Notes under the pieces: model-generated | Told to the model about the DNA's origin: nothing | What the model saw: the letters and a program-made list of their open reading frames with translations, nothing else | Databases searched by the model: none | Made by a program: the position numbers and the translations under genes | In this document: positions 14,912-20,498 of the stretch, piece by piece | Position numbering within the stretch: position 1 is the stretch's first letter | Layout of the letters: each line of letters begins with the position of its first letter | Virus record (IMG/VR): IMGVR_UViG_3300034061_003894 | Span: 1 to 38,024 of that record | Direction: 5' to 3' (one strand) | Length of the DNA: 38,024 bases | Origin: a virus

Positions 14912-14928
14912 GGCCGCGGTTCGCGGCC
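14912..14928 (+). terminator. hairpin after the repressor/secreted-protein unit
   Basis: A perfect 7-bp stem (GGCCGCG / CGCGGCC) with a 3-base loop starts 17 bases after the secreted-protein stop and is followed by ATTCCTTT. It is a plausible, modest terminator separating the lysogenic unit from the rightward early promoter. Confidence 0.5.
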
Positions 14929-14933
14929 ATTCC

Positions 14934-14952
14934 TTTGCGCGAACTGCGCAAA
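14934..14952. promoter_or_regulatory. perfect 19-bp operator-like dyad
   Basis: TTTGCGCGAACTGCGCAAA is a perfect 7-bp inverted repeat with a 5-base spacer, ending 7 bases before the -35 of the rightward promoter. A second dyad (TTGCGCATTCGCAA, 14990-15003) follows the -10. Both fit binding of the XRE repressor or the Cro-like protein. Confidence 0.6.
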
Positions 14953-14959
14953 ATGTTGC

Positions 14960-14988
14960 TTGCGTGTCGCCGCCGTTTCGTGCATAGT
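14960..14988 (+). promoter_or_regulatory. rightward early promoter
   Basis: A -35 of TTGCGT (14960-14965), 17 bases, and a -10 of CATAGT (14983-14988), bracketed by operator-like dyads. Downstream is a GGAGG at 15015 and the first gene of the rightward early operon at 15024. Confidence 0.55.
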
Positions 14989-15023
14989 TTTGCGCATTCG
15001 CAACTACGGCCTACGGAGGCGCG

Positions 15024-15215
15024 ATGCACATCACCCCCCGCAGCGAGTCCCGCTACCGCTGCCACCTGATCCGCACGTATGCGATCGCCGAGACCGGCGA
15101 GCGCGAGGTCGTGCAGCTGCGCGCGCCGAGCGCCGCGCTCGCGGCCCGCCTGGCGCTGCACGTCACCGGCGCGGCCGCCGTCGTCGAGGTCGAGCGGATC
15201 GAGGACGCGTCGTGA
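15024..15215 (+). CDS. small early protein of unknown function (63 aa)
   Basis: The first gene of the rightward early operon, with the strongest ribosome-binding site of that operon (GGAGG, 4 bases before ATG). The product has a basic N-terminus, a strand-helix-strand pattern (VVQLRAPSAALAARLALHV) and a short acidic end (VVEVERIEDAS). This could be a small ferredoxin-like or RNA-binding-like fold. I do not recognise it. Its stop overlaps the next GTG start. Confidence 0.65.
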   Translation: MHITPRSESRYRCHLIRTYAIAETGEREVVQLRAPSAALAARLALHVTGAAAVVEVERIEDAS

Positions 15216-15523
15216 GCGCCCCCGATCCCGTCACCGTGCACCAGCTGCTGACGCGGGACGAGATCCTCGAGCTCACGCCGCTGCCCGGGTTCACCCGGCG
15301 CGACTGGCTCGAGGTCCTGGTGCGACACGTCGAGGCCGACACGCTGCAGCGCGCGGCGCGTCTGGCGCGCGAGCTCGAGGTGCTGCTGCCGCACTCCGGC
15401 ATCGTGCGCGAGGCCGTCGCCGTCGCGCTCAAGTCGCGCGCATCGGCCGCCGCGCGCATCGCCTCGCGGATCGTCACCGACGACGTCGTGCGGCGCACCG
15501 CGCACCTGCGGAGGGTCAAGTGA
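15212..15523 (+). CDS. early protein of unknown function (103 aa)
   Basis: The GTG start at 15212 overlaps the previous stop (GTGA); upstream in-frame codons belong to another gene's region. The product is mostly helical, with an acidic-basic alternation, and ends in Arg-rich residues (VRRTAHLRRVK). There is no signal or membrane segment. It is coupled to the next gene by TGATG. No family recognised. Confidence 0.65.
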   Translation: MSAPDPVTVHQLLTRDEILELTPLPGFTRRDWLEVLVRHVEADTLQRAARLARELEVLLPHSGIVREAVAVALKSRASAAARIASRIVTDDVVRRTAHLRRVK

Positions 15524-15693
15524 TGGTCCGCCAGCCCCCGCAACCGACCGCGCCGCTGCTCGACGGCCTGCGCGGACCCATGTCCGACGCGACCCTGCGC
15601 GAGCTGCAGCGCCGGATCGCGGAGAAGCGCGCCGCCGCGATCGCCGAGCTCGGCGACCGGTGGCTCCTGCACCCTTCGAGGCGCCTGAAATGA
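15523..15693 (+). CDS. early protein of unknown function (56 aa)
   Basis: Starts with TGATG after the previous gene and ends with ATGA into the next. The C-terminal 35 residues form one amphipathic helix (LRELQRRIAEKRAAAIAEL). A small DNA- or protein-binding peptide is possible; nothing specific is recognised. Confidence 0.55.
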   Translation: MVRQPPQPTAPLLDGLRGPMSDATLRELQRRIAEKRAAAIAELGDRWLLHPSRRLK

Positions 15694-15893
15694 ACGCGAT
15701 CCTGACCCGCTGGCACGCCTGGGCGGCCGCCAGCGCCACCCGTCGGCAGCGCATGTCGATGCTCGCCGACCTGGACTTCGACTCGCCGCGGCCGCGCATG
15801 TCGCGCGCCGACGTCGCGGCCGGCGCCGTGCTGCTGCTGCTCTCGGGCGGGTTCACCGTCTGGGTCGCGACGCTTCTCGCGGGGGCCGTCTGA
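15690..15893 (+). CDS. small membrane protein (67 aa)
   Basis: The start at 15690 (MNAILTRW) overlaps the preceding stop by ATGA. The first 40 residues are polar and basic. Residues 42-66 (ADVAAGAVLLLLSGGFTVWV and on) make a single C-terminal transmembrane helix, so the N-terminus is probably cytosolic. Early membrane proteins of temperate phages often affect superinfection or host membrane processes; that role is inferred. Confidence 0.6.
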   Translation: MNAILTRWHAWAAASATRRQRMSMLADLDFDSPRPRMSRADVAAGAVLLLLSGGFTVWVATLLAGAV

Positions 15894-16507
15894 TGCAGAT
15901 CATCGGCATCACCGGGCGCGCGGGTGCGGGCAAGGACAGCGTCGCGAACGCGCTGCAGGAGCGGCGACCGGGCGTCGGCCGCGCCGCGTTCGCGGACGCG
16001 CTCAAGGCCGAGGCGGCGGCGGCCTTCGGCGTCGATCTCGCGCTGTTCACCGACCCGGCGCTCAAGGAACGCCCCGCCCGCGAGCTGTCGTCGGTGCGGT
16101 GCACCGAGCCCGCGTTCGCGCGCTACCTGGGCACCCTCGAGTGGTTCGCCGAGCTGCGGCCGCGCACGATCATGCAGCAGTGGGGCGACTGGAGGCGCCA
16201 GCAGGACCCCGACTACTGGGTCCGGATGCTGTCGATTACCGTCGAGGCCGCGCGCGGCATGGGATTCGCCGCGTTCGTCGTCACCGACGTGCGCTACCCC
16301 AACGAGCTCGAGTGGTTGCGCGGCGCGGGCGGCGTGCTCTGGCGCGTTCAGCGCCCCGGGCTGGCGCCGACGTCGGGGCACTCGAGCGAGTGGGCGCTCT
16401 CGGACTCTGCCGCGGACCTGACGATCACCAACGATGACGGGCTCGAGCTGCTCACGCGCCGGGCGACCGATGCGTTCGACGACTTGATGGCCGGGAGCGT
16501 CGCATGA
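15893..16507 (+). CDS. deoxynucleoside monophosphate kinase
   Basis: The 204-aa enzyme phosphorylates dNMPs to dNDPs for phage DNA synthesis. A P-loop lies at residues 8-15 (GRAGAGKD) after the IIGIT strand. The DNMK-type features are the AFADALKAEAAAAFG region near 32-46, a WGDWRRQQDPDYWV motif near 97-110 (nucleotide-binding, as in phage dNMP kinases), and VTDVRYPNELEWL near 135-147, matching the conserved D-x-R-x-x-N-E/D segment. Start overlaps the previous stop (TGATG), and the end overlaps the next ATG by 4 bases. Confidence 0.85.
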   Translation: MQIIGITGRAGAGKDSVANALQERRPGVGRAAFADALKAEAAAAFGVDLALFTDPALKERPARELSSVRCTEPAFARYLGTLEWFAELRPRTIMQQWGDWRRQQDPDYWVRMLSITVEAARGMGFAAFVVTDVRYPNELEWLRGAGGVLWRVQRPGLAPTSGHSSEWALSDSAADLTITNDDGLELLTRRATDAFDDLMAGSVA

Positions 16508-16914
16508 CGGCGTCGGACTCCATCTGCGCCCGCATCGTCGAGACGCTGGCGCTCGCGCCGATGAGCGACGAGGCGCTGATGCACGAGCTCGACATCAACC
16601 GCAGGCAGCTCGGGCAGGCCCGCGGCCACCTGCGCCGGGCCGACCGGGTCGAGCAGGACGACCGTGGGCTCTGGTTCCTCGTCAAGCCGGGCGCGCAGCC
16701 GCTGCCGGTCATCGAGGCCGAGCCGCCGGTGCCGGCCCCGCCCCGGCGGACGGACAGCGAGGCGATCGGCCACCTGGTCGAGCAGCTCACCGCGCCTCGC
16801 CAGGCGCCGTCGATCGCGCTGGGCGACCAGGTGCTGCAGGTGCTGATCGCCGCCGGCCGCGTGACGCAGGACGACATCCGGCTCGCGTCGCAGCTGATCG
16901 GGAGCCGGACGTGA
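16504..16914 (+). CDS. probable DNA-binding protein with a winged-helix N-terminus (136 aa)
   Basis: Residues 5-60 fit a winged helix: an initial helix (ARIVETLALAPMSDEAL), a recognition helix (NRRQLGQARGHLRRADRVEQ) and a wing (RGLWFLV). A Pro/Ala-rich linker (65-80) leads to a second helical region (AIGHLVEQLTAPR). The start overlaps the kinase stop (ATGA). A regulator of the rightward operon or a replication accessory is possible. Assignment is by pattern only. Confidence 0.6.
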   Translation: MTASDSICARIVETLALAPMSDEALMHELDINRRQLGQARGHLRRADRVEQDDRGLWFLVKPGAQPLPVIEAEPPVPAPPRRTDSEAIGHLVEQLTAPRQAPSIALGDQVLQVLIAAGRVTQDDIRLASQLIGSRT

Positions 16915-17120
16915 GGGCGCAGCGCACGCGCCCGCCGATGCTGGTAACGCCGTACTGGGTCTGCGTGCTCGGCAACGAGCGCCTGCTGCAGTGGGGCCTG
17001 TTCGACCGGAAGGCTCACGCCGAGCTGCGGGCAGACGCCGCCTGCACGGGCAGCACCCGGATGCTGCGGTCCAGCATCACGACCGAGCGCGTCTGGATCT
17101 CGCGGAGGGCACCGAGATGA
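16911..17120 (+). CDS. early protein of unknown function (69 aa)
   Basis: The product mixes a short beta-rich part (PYWVCVLGNERLLQW) with an Arg/Thr-rich C-terminus. No signal or membrane segment is visible. It overlaps the genes on both sides by 4 bases. Not recognised. Confidence 0.6.
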   Translation: MRAQRTRPPMLVTPYWVCVLGNERLLQWGLFDRKAHAELRADAACTGSTRMLRSSITTERVWISRRAPR

Positions 17121-17362
17121 GCGACCGCGACGAGCTGCTCGCGCGTATCGACCAGCGGGCCGCGCAGCTGCTCGCCCTGGTGCTCGAGGTGCGGCTGCAG
17201 GTCGAGCACTGCCGCCTGCGGCCGGATCTCGACGCGGGCTACAGCGAGGGCTACCACGTGGCCGCGGCCGACCCGGAGCGCTGGGTCGACATCGGCAGCG
17301 ACCACCTGCAGCAGGGGCTGATGGCGCTGCGGCGCGCGGTGCGGCCGGAGGGGCGGTTCTGA
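17117..17362 (+). CDS. acb2-like: Acb2/Tad1-like helical hairpin protein, candidate anti-CBASS
   Basis: The 81-aa product has two helices: residues 5-32 (LLARIDQRAAQLLALVLEV) and 53-75 (PERWVDIGSDHLQQGLMALR). The second helix matches the signature I recall for the Acb2/DUF7681 family, D-x-R-W-x-x-I-G-x-x-x-L-Q-x-G-F/L-M-A-L-x-R-A-V followed by a P-x-x-F end; here the end is RRAVRPEGRF. Acb2 proteins form hexamers that sequester cyclic di- and trinucleotides and so block CBASS immunity. The intervening loop (33-52) is longer than usual. The ATG at 17117 overlaps the previous stop. It sits in the early anti-defence position, consistent with that role. Not confirmed by search. Confidence 0.6.
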   Translation: MSDRDELLARIDQRAAQLLALVLEVRLQVEHCRLRPDLDAGYSEGYHVAAADPERWVDIGSDHLQQGLMALRRAVRPEGRF

Positions 17363-17766
17363 TGGCCGTGCTGACTGCATCGGAGCACGACGTCACCCGC
17401 CTGTGGGCCGCGGGCCTGTCGTGCGCGGCGATCGCCGCGCGCCGCGGTACGAGCCGATCGACGGTCACGACGCTGCTGTCGCGCGCGAAGCGCGAGCTCG
17501 GCATGCGCGATCGTCGAGCGCTGGCGATCCGCCTGGCCGCCGGCGTCGAGATCGACGAGCAGCCGCGCACTGGCCGGCCCCTTGGCGTCTCCAGGTTCGG
17601 CTACCCGCCCGGCCAGCGCGTGCGGATCATCGGCGGCCGCTACATGGGGCGCGAGGGCGTCTACCGGGCCGCGCACTCGTCGCGGCAAGTTCAGGTACGG
17701 ATCGGCGGGGGGATCGTCGCGATAACCGCCCGCTTCGTCGAGCCGATCGAGCAGGCCCCGGCATGA
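17362..17766 (+). CDS. HTH plus SH3/KOW-like regulator (134 aa)
   Basis: Residues 3-50 resemble a LuxR/sigma-4-type helix-turn-helix (VTRLWAAGLSCAAIAARRG, then TSRSTVTTLLSRAKRELG). After an acidic linker, residues 80-130 form an SH3/KOW-like barrel (PGQRVRIIGGRYMGREGVY, VQVRIGGGIVAITARFVE). The combination of a promoter-like HTH and a NusG-like barrel suggests a role in transcription, but this is not a family I can name. Its ATG overlaps the previous stop codon by one base (TGATG). Confidence 0.6.
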   Translation: MAVLTASEHDVTRLWAAGLSCAAIAARRGTSRSTVTTLLSRAKRELGMRDRRALAIRLAAGVEIDEQPRTGRPLGVSRFGYPPGQRVRIIGGRYMGREGVYRAAHSSRQVQVRIGGGIVAITARFVEPIEQAPA

Positions 17767-17933
17767 CCGACCTCGGCTACCAGCGCCGCCTGCAGGACGC
17801 ACTCGACGCGCTGCGGCGCGCGATGTCGCAGGGCGGCACGTTCGAGCGGGCGTGCGACCACGCCGCGCGCGCCTGGCGGGTGTCGTTCCGCGACCTTGAG
17901 GCAGCGTACCGGGCAAGGGAGGACCCGCTGTGA
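17763..17933 (+). CDS. small early protein of unknown function (56 aa)
   Basis: The ATG overlaps the previous stop (ATGA). Mostly helical: DALDALRRAMSQGG, then ERACDHAARAWRVSFRDLEAAY. The pattern resembles a tiny DNA-binding or adapter peptide, perhaps an HTH (HAARAWRVSFRDL). Its stop overlaps the next GTG. Confidence 0.55.
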   Translation: MTDLGYQRRLQDALDALRRAMSQGGTFERACDHAARAWRVSFRDLEAAYRAREDPL

Positions 17934-18013
17934 ATCCGGAGGACTGGGGGCTGCTTGTGGCGCAGATTCTGCTCGGCGCGCTGGTGGTGATGGTGCTGAT
18001 GGGGGGCGCGTGA
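17930..18013 (+). CDS. 27-aa hydrophobic peptide
   Basis: A GTG start overlapping the previous stop (GTGA), with a TGATG link to the excisionase-like gene, encodes NPEDWGLL followed by one hydrophobic helix (VAQILLGALVVMVLMGGA). It is too short for a usual ORF cutoff. Its coupling on both sides and single membrane segment argue that it is translated. The role is unknown; it may be a small membrane modulator. Confidence 0.5.
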   Translation: MNPEDWGLLVAQILLGALVVMVLMGGA

Positions 18014-18303
18014 TGCGACTGATGGACATCCAAGCGATCGCCGACATGCTGGGGCTGAACGCCGCGCACGTCCGCGACCGGCTGACGAAGCGGCGCGACT
18101 TCCCGCCGGGCTACAGAATCGGCGGCGCGCTGCGCTGGAAGGCCGAGGACATCGAGGACTGGATCGAGTCGCGCAAGGTCACCCCAGCCGCTCGGCGATC
18201 GAGGAGGCCGGCTCGCGGTAGTACGTCAGCAGCTCCGACAGGTTCGAGTGCCCCGACATCCGCGCCAGGTCCAGCGGCTGCAGAACCTTCGCTAGCCGCG
18301 TGA
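18013..18303 (+). CDS. excisionase-like (AlpA/MerR-type) DNA-binding protein
   Basis: Residues 3-57 have a MerR/AlpA-like fold: MDIQAIADMLGLNAAHVRDR, a loop with a basic FPPGYRIGGALRWK segment, then EDIEDWIESR. Phage excisionases of this type bend attP DNA and steer the integrase to excision. The last 40 residues (TSAAPTGSSAPT, AAA) are low-complexity and antisense to the integrase C-terminus, so they may be non-conserved. The gene ends inside the convergent integrase gene, with 125 bases in common. Confidence 0.7.
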   Translation: MRLMDIQAIADMLGLNAAHVRDRLTKRRDFPPGYRIGGALRWKAEDIEDWIESRKVTPAARRSRRPARGSTSAAPTGSSAPTSAPGPAAAEPSLAA

Positions 18304-19168
18304 GCGCCGTCGCGCGCGAGTCGTGAAACACGAACCCGGCCAGCCCTGCCGCCTCGCGCGCTCGCCGGAAGGTCGCGTCAAGCGTGTCGCCCTCCACGTG
18401 GAAGATCCGGCCGTCGGCAGCCGAGCGCGGATGCAGCAGGCGCTTTCCGCCCATGATCCGCAGCAGCTCGACCGCGCGCGTGGAGAGCGGCACCTCGCGG
18501 CCCGGCCCGGTCTTGGACTTGTGCAGCACCGCGACGCGGCGGCGGTAGTCCACGTCGGGGGGCCTAAGCGCCAGGATCTCGCCGGCCCGCATGGCGGTCT
18601 CCAGCGCGAGCAGGAACGCCACCGCTGCCTCGTGCTTGACCGTCTCGACCGTGGCACCGTCGAACCCGAGCGCGGCGACCATCGCGTCGCGCTCGGCGTC
18701 GCTGATGAGCCGCTTCCTCGCCGGCTGCTTCGGTGGGCGCTTCACGTCGCGGACCGGGTTGACCGCCACCCAGCGCAGCTCGAGCCGCGCGACCTCGATC
18801 ACGCCGCGCAGCAGCGTGAACTCGCGGCGCACCGTCGCGGGCGCGACGACCTTGATCCGCTCGTCGCGCCATGCGGCGAGGTCGGCCGGAGTCAGCTCGG
18901 CAAGCGGCTTCTTCGCCCATGCCCGGCTCTTGATCTCGGCGAGCCTCGCCCGCTCGGACCGGCCGCGCGGCTTCTGGCCGAGGAAGTGGTCGATCGCCTG
19001 CGCGAGCGTCTGCCTGCCGGCCGGGCCAGTGCCGTCGAGCAGCTCTCCCTCGCGCCGCACGATCCAGTCGGCGGCTTCCTGTCGAGTCTCGAAGGTGGCC
19101 GAGTCGCGCACGCCGCGCCGGAACACCTCGGCCCGGTACGTGCCGCCGCGCTTGCGGATGCTCCCCAT
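18179..19168 (-). CDS. int: tyrosine-recombinase integrase
   Basis: The start at 19168 (MGSIRKRGGTYRAEV) is set by the classic phage N-terminus (GSIRKR...YRAEV is an arm-binding AP2-like module); longer frames have no homology. The product is 329 aa. The core SAM-like domain spans 55-145. Catalytic residues are R194 in TAMRAGEI, K217 in HKSK, H282 and R285 in HDSR, H307 in SGHS, and Y316 or Y317 near TYY. Together these make a complete active site. It recombines attP with a host attB, with Xis reversing. It is convergent and overlapping with the excisionase-like gene, and upstream are dyads that may form attP. Confidence 0.93.
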   Translation of the reverse strand: MGSIRKRGGTYRAEVFRRGVRDSATFETRQEAADWIVRREGELLDGTGPAGRQTLAQAIDHFLGQKPRGRSERARLAEIKSRAWAKKPLAELTPADLAAWRDERIKVVAPATVRREFTLLRGVIEVARLELRWVAVNPVRDVKRPPKQPARKRLISDAERDAMVAALGFDGATVETVKHEAAVAFLLALETAMRAGEILALRPPDVDYRRRVAVLHKSKTGPGREVPLSTRAVELLRIMGGKRLLHPRSAADGRIFHVEGDTLDATFRRAREAAGLAGFVFHDSRATALTRLAKVLQPLDLARMSGHSNLSELLTYYREPASSIAERLG

Positions 19169-19417
19169 CTTGTACGGTGCCCCCCTGGCGTGGTTTGGCG
19201 TAACGCTACCACGGGGGCTACCGGAAAACGCTGGGAATTGTGGGGCGGTGCGAGAATTGGCGGAACCGGCTTGACTGCCCGGAAACGCCCTATCCATGCG
19301 GATCTTGCTTGAATCTGATGGTGCCCCGGGCGGGCACCGATCACCTAGCAGTGGTGCGGCCCGGCGAGCCGTTGGCGTAGGATTGGCGAACGGCTGCGCG
19401 CCGGGGAGAGTGACGGG
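19169..19417. other. integrase upstream region, candidate attP
   Basis: This 249-base gene-free region separates divergent genes. It holds a 23-bp dyad with GTGGT/ACCAC arms (19190-19212) and a GCGTAACGC core, two near-identical CCGGAAAACGC / CCGGAAACGCC direct repeats (19221 and 19279), and two GAATTG boxes (about 19235 and 19254). Repeated short sites like these suit Int/Xis/IHF arm binding at attP. A tRNA end was looked for and not found. The att core cannot be named from this window alone. Confidence 0.35.
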
Positions 19418-19612
19418 ATGGATGAGACCAACTGCGAATGGCTCGATGTGACGACGCCATGCGACGTCGACCGCGTGCTGCTGAACACGCGCACAGGCGA
19501 GAGACGGGCCGAGCCGTGGCCGACGGTCTCGCCGACGATGCAACTCAGGATCGATAAGCTGCTGCGAGAGCTGGGCGATGCGCCCCCACCCGAAAAGGCC
19601 GGCGAGCCGTAG
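19418..19612 (+). CDS. isolated small protein between integrase and late operon (64 aa)
   Basis: The only plus-strand gene in this region. A purine-rich GGGGAGAG precedes the ATG by 8 bases. The product is hydrophilic, acidic-basic and helical at the end (MQLRIDKLLRELG). GC at third positions is about 80 percent, as in coding regions nearby. It overlaps the late terminator hairpin on the other strand. A moron expressed in the lysogen is possible, but nothing specific is recognised. Confidence 0.5.
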   Translation: MDETNCEWLDVTTPCDVDRVLLNTRTGERRAEPWPTVSPTMQLRIDKLLRELGDAPPPEKAGEP

Positions 19613-19621
19613 CCCGCCGGC
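19598..19621 (-). terminator. late operon terminator
   Basis: A perfect 7-bp stem (GCCGGCG / CGCCGGC) with a 10-base loop, followed on the minus strand by CTTTTCGG. It comes about 75 bases after the last late gene (19695) and before the integrase. Confidence 0.6.
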
Positions 19622-19694
19622 GAAGCAGAACACCACCCGCGCAGGTAGCGCAGGGAAGATCACAGGCCCCTGTACGCCGGGGCGGCGCGTAAGC

Positions 19695-19913
19695 CTATGC
19701 GGGCGCAGTCCCCCGCGGCTCCCACAGCAGCCCAGCCGGCCCGCACGGCGCCCGCCGCACGCCGCGCTCGAGCAGGCAGCTCCGGGCGACCTGGTGCGAG
19801 CCCGCGAGAAAGGCCGGCGTCGGCACGTTGACCTCAGCGTGCAGGCAGACTCGATGTCCGCTGTGCACGAGCTGCTCGGACCACCGACACGCGTCGCATC
19901 GCCGCACCGTCAT
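19695..19913 (-). CDS. Cys-rich small protein, zinc-binding-like (72 aa)
   Basis: The start at 19913 (MTVRRCDAC) is chosen over a longer frame that is Arg/Ala-rich and overlaps other genes. It has CDAC, a Cys in HRVCLHAE, a Cys at RSCLLER and one at APCGPAG, spaced like a small zinc-ribbon. The end reads LLWEPRG. It resembles short phage proteins with CDxC...C...C motifs found near lysis genes. The last gene of the late operon, it probably acts in the cytosol. Function unknown. Confidence 0.6.
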   Translation of the reverse strand: MTVRRCDACRWSEQLVHSGHRVCLHAEVNVPTPAFLAGSHQVARSCLLERGVRRAPCGPAGLLWEPRGTAPA

Positions 19914-20170
19914 CGCCTGCCCTCCGCGCGCTGCTCGCGCTCGATGTGCCGCTCCAGCGCCACCCGGTATCGCCGCTCGCGCTCGGCCCGCGCCCGCTGC
20001 TCGTCGCGCTCGGCTGCGGCGGCGTGATGCAGCACCCGCACGGCTGCGATCCGGGCCTCGAGCCGCTCGACCTCGCGCTCGGCGTCGGCGAGCTGCTCGC
20101 GCAGCGTCACGATTGCGCAGTACGGGCAATTGCCCAGCAGGTACGCGTGCTCGCACAGGCCGCGCCGCAC
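19910..20170 (-). CDS. coiled-coil protein with a Cys/His N-terminus (86 aa)
   Basis: The GTG start at 20170 is chosen because the upstream part of the longer frame overlaps another gene and is low-complexity. The N-terminus has CEHAYLLGNCPYC, a compact zinc-knuckle pattern. Residues 20-86 form a long charged coiled coil (LREQLADAEREVERLEARI and more). Small phage proteins of this kind often follow holin and endolysin genes; a lysis role is not established. It overlaps the 72-aa gene by ATGA. Confidence 0.55.
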   Translation of the reverse strand: MRRGLCEHAYLLGNCPYCAIVTLREQLADAEREVERLEARIAAVRVLHHAAAAERDEQRARAERERRYRVALERHIEREQRAEGRR

Positions 20171-20174
20171 GCGA

Positions 20175-20297
20175 TCACCACTCCCGGCGCAGCCCGACGA
20201 ACGCGGCGAGCCGCTGCCAGAGCGGCCGGTCCGGCGCGGCGCCGGTCGGGCGGACATCGGCCCACCACGACCAGCCGCGCAGCCAGTGCGGCCTCAC
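20175..20297 (-). CDS. Trp-rich 40-aa protein
   Basis: A GTG start overlapping the holin stop (GTGA) encodes MRPHWLRGWSWW and a helix (LWQRLAAFVGLRREW). Six Trp in 40 residues is unusual. The helix is amphipathic with basic ends, like a membrane-surface peptide. Position right after the holin suggests a lysis accessory. Confidence 0.5.
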   Translation of the reverse strand: MRPHWLRGWSWWADVRPTGAAPDRPLWQRLAAFVGLRREW

Positions 20298-20464
20298 GCC
20301 CGGTTGGCCTTGTCCTGGTAGCTCAACGCCAGCCCGACGACGGCAAGCACGCCGCCGATCACGGCCTGCACGGTCGCCTCGTCGGCGTAGCCGCGCGCCA
20401 TGAGCACCGAGCCGGCGCCGGTCAGGACGTGGCGGACGATCGAGAGAATGAAGTCTTTGGACAT
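20294..20464 (-). CDS. holin-like small membrane protein (56 aa)
   Basis: A 56-aa protein with a good ribosome-binding site (AAGGAG) 6-7 bases upstream. The N-terminal helix (MSKDFILSIVRHVLTGAGSVL) and a second, more hydrophobic helix (AVIGGVLAVVGLALSY), followed by a charged tail (QDKANRA), resemble short holins with a KDxIL...RH..T..G pattern. It lies directly after the M15 endolysin gene. It should time the lysis by permeabilising the inner membrane. Assigned by length, membrane profile and context. Confidence 0.7.
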   Translation of the reverse strand: MSKDFILSIVRHVLTGAGSVLMARGYADEATVQAVIGGVLAVVGLALSYQDKANRA

Positions 20465-20498
20465 GGTCACTCCTTGCGCCCTCGGCGCGTTGAAAAGC

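Noticed and set aside
13923-15161. 412-aa minus-strand ORF
   Set aside because: Covers the repressor, the secreted protein and the rightward promoter in antisense, so it cannot be coding together with them; no motif.
15053-16381. 442-aa minus-strand ORF
   Set aside because: Antisense to coupled early genes and the dNMP kinase; composition Arg/Ala-rich.
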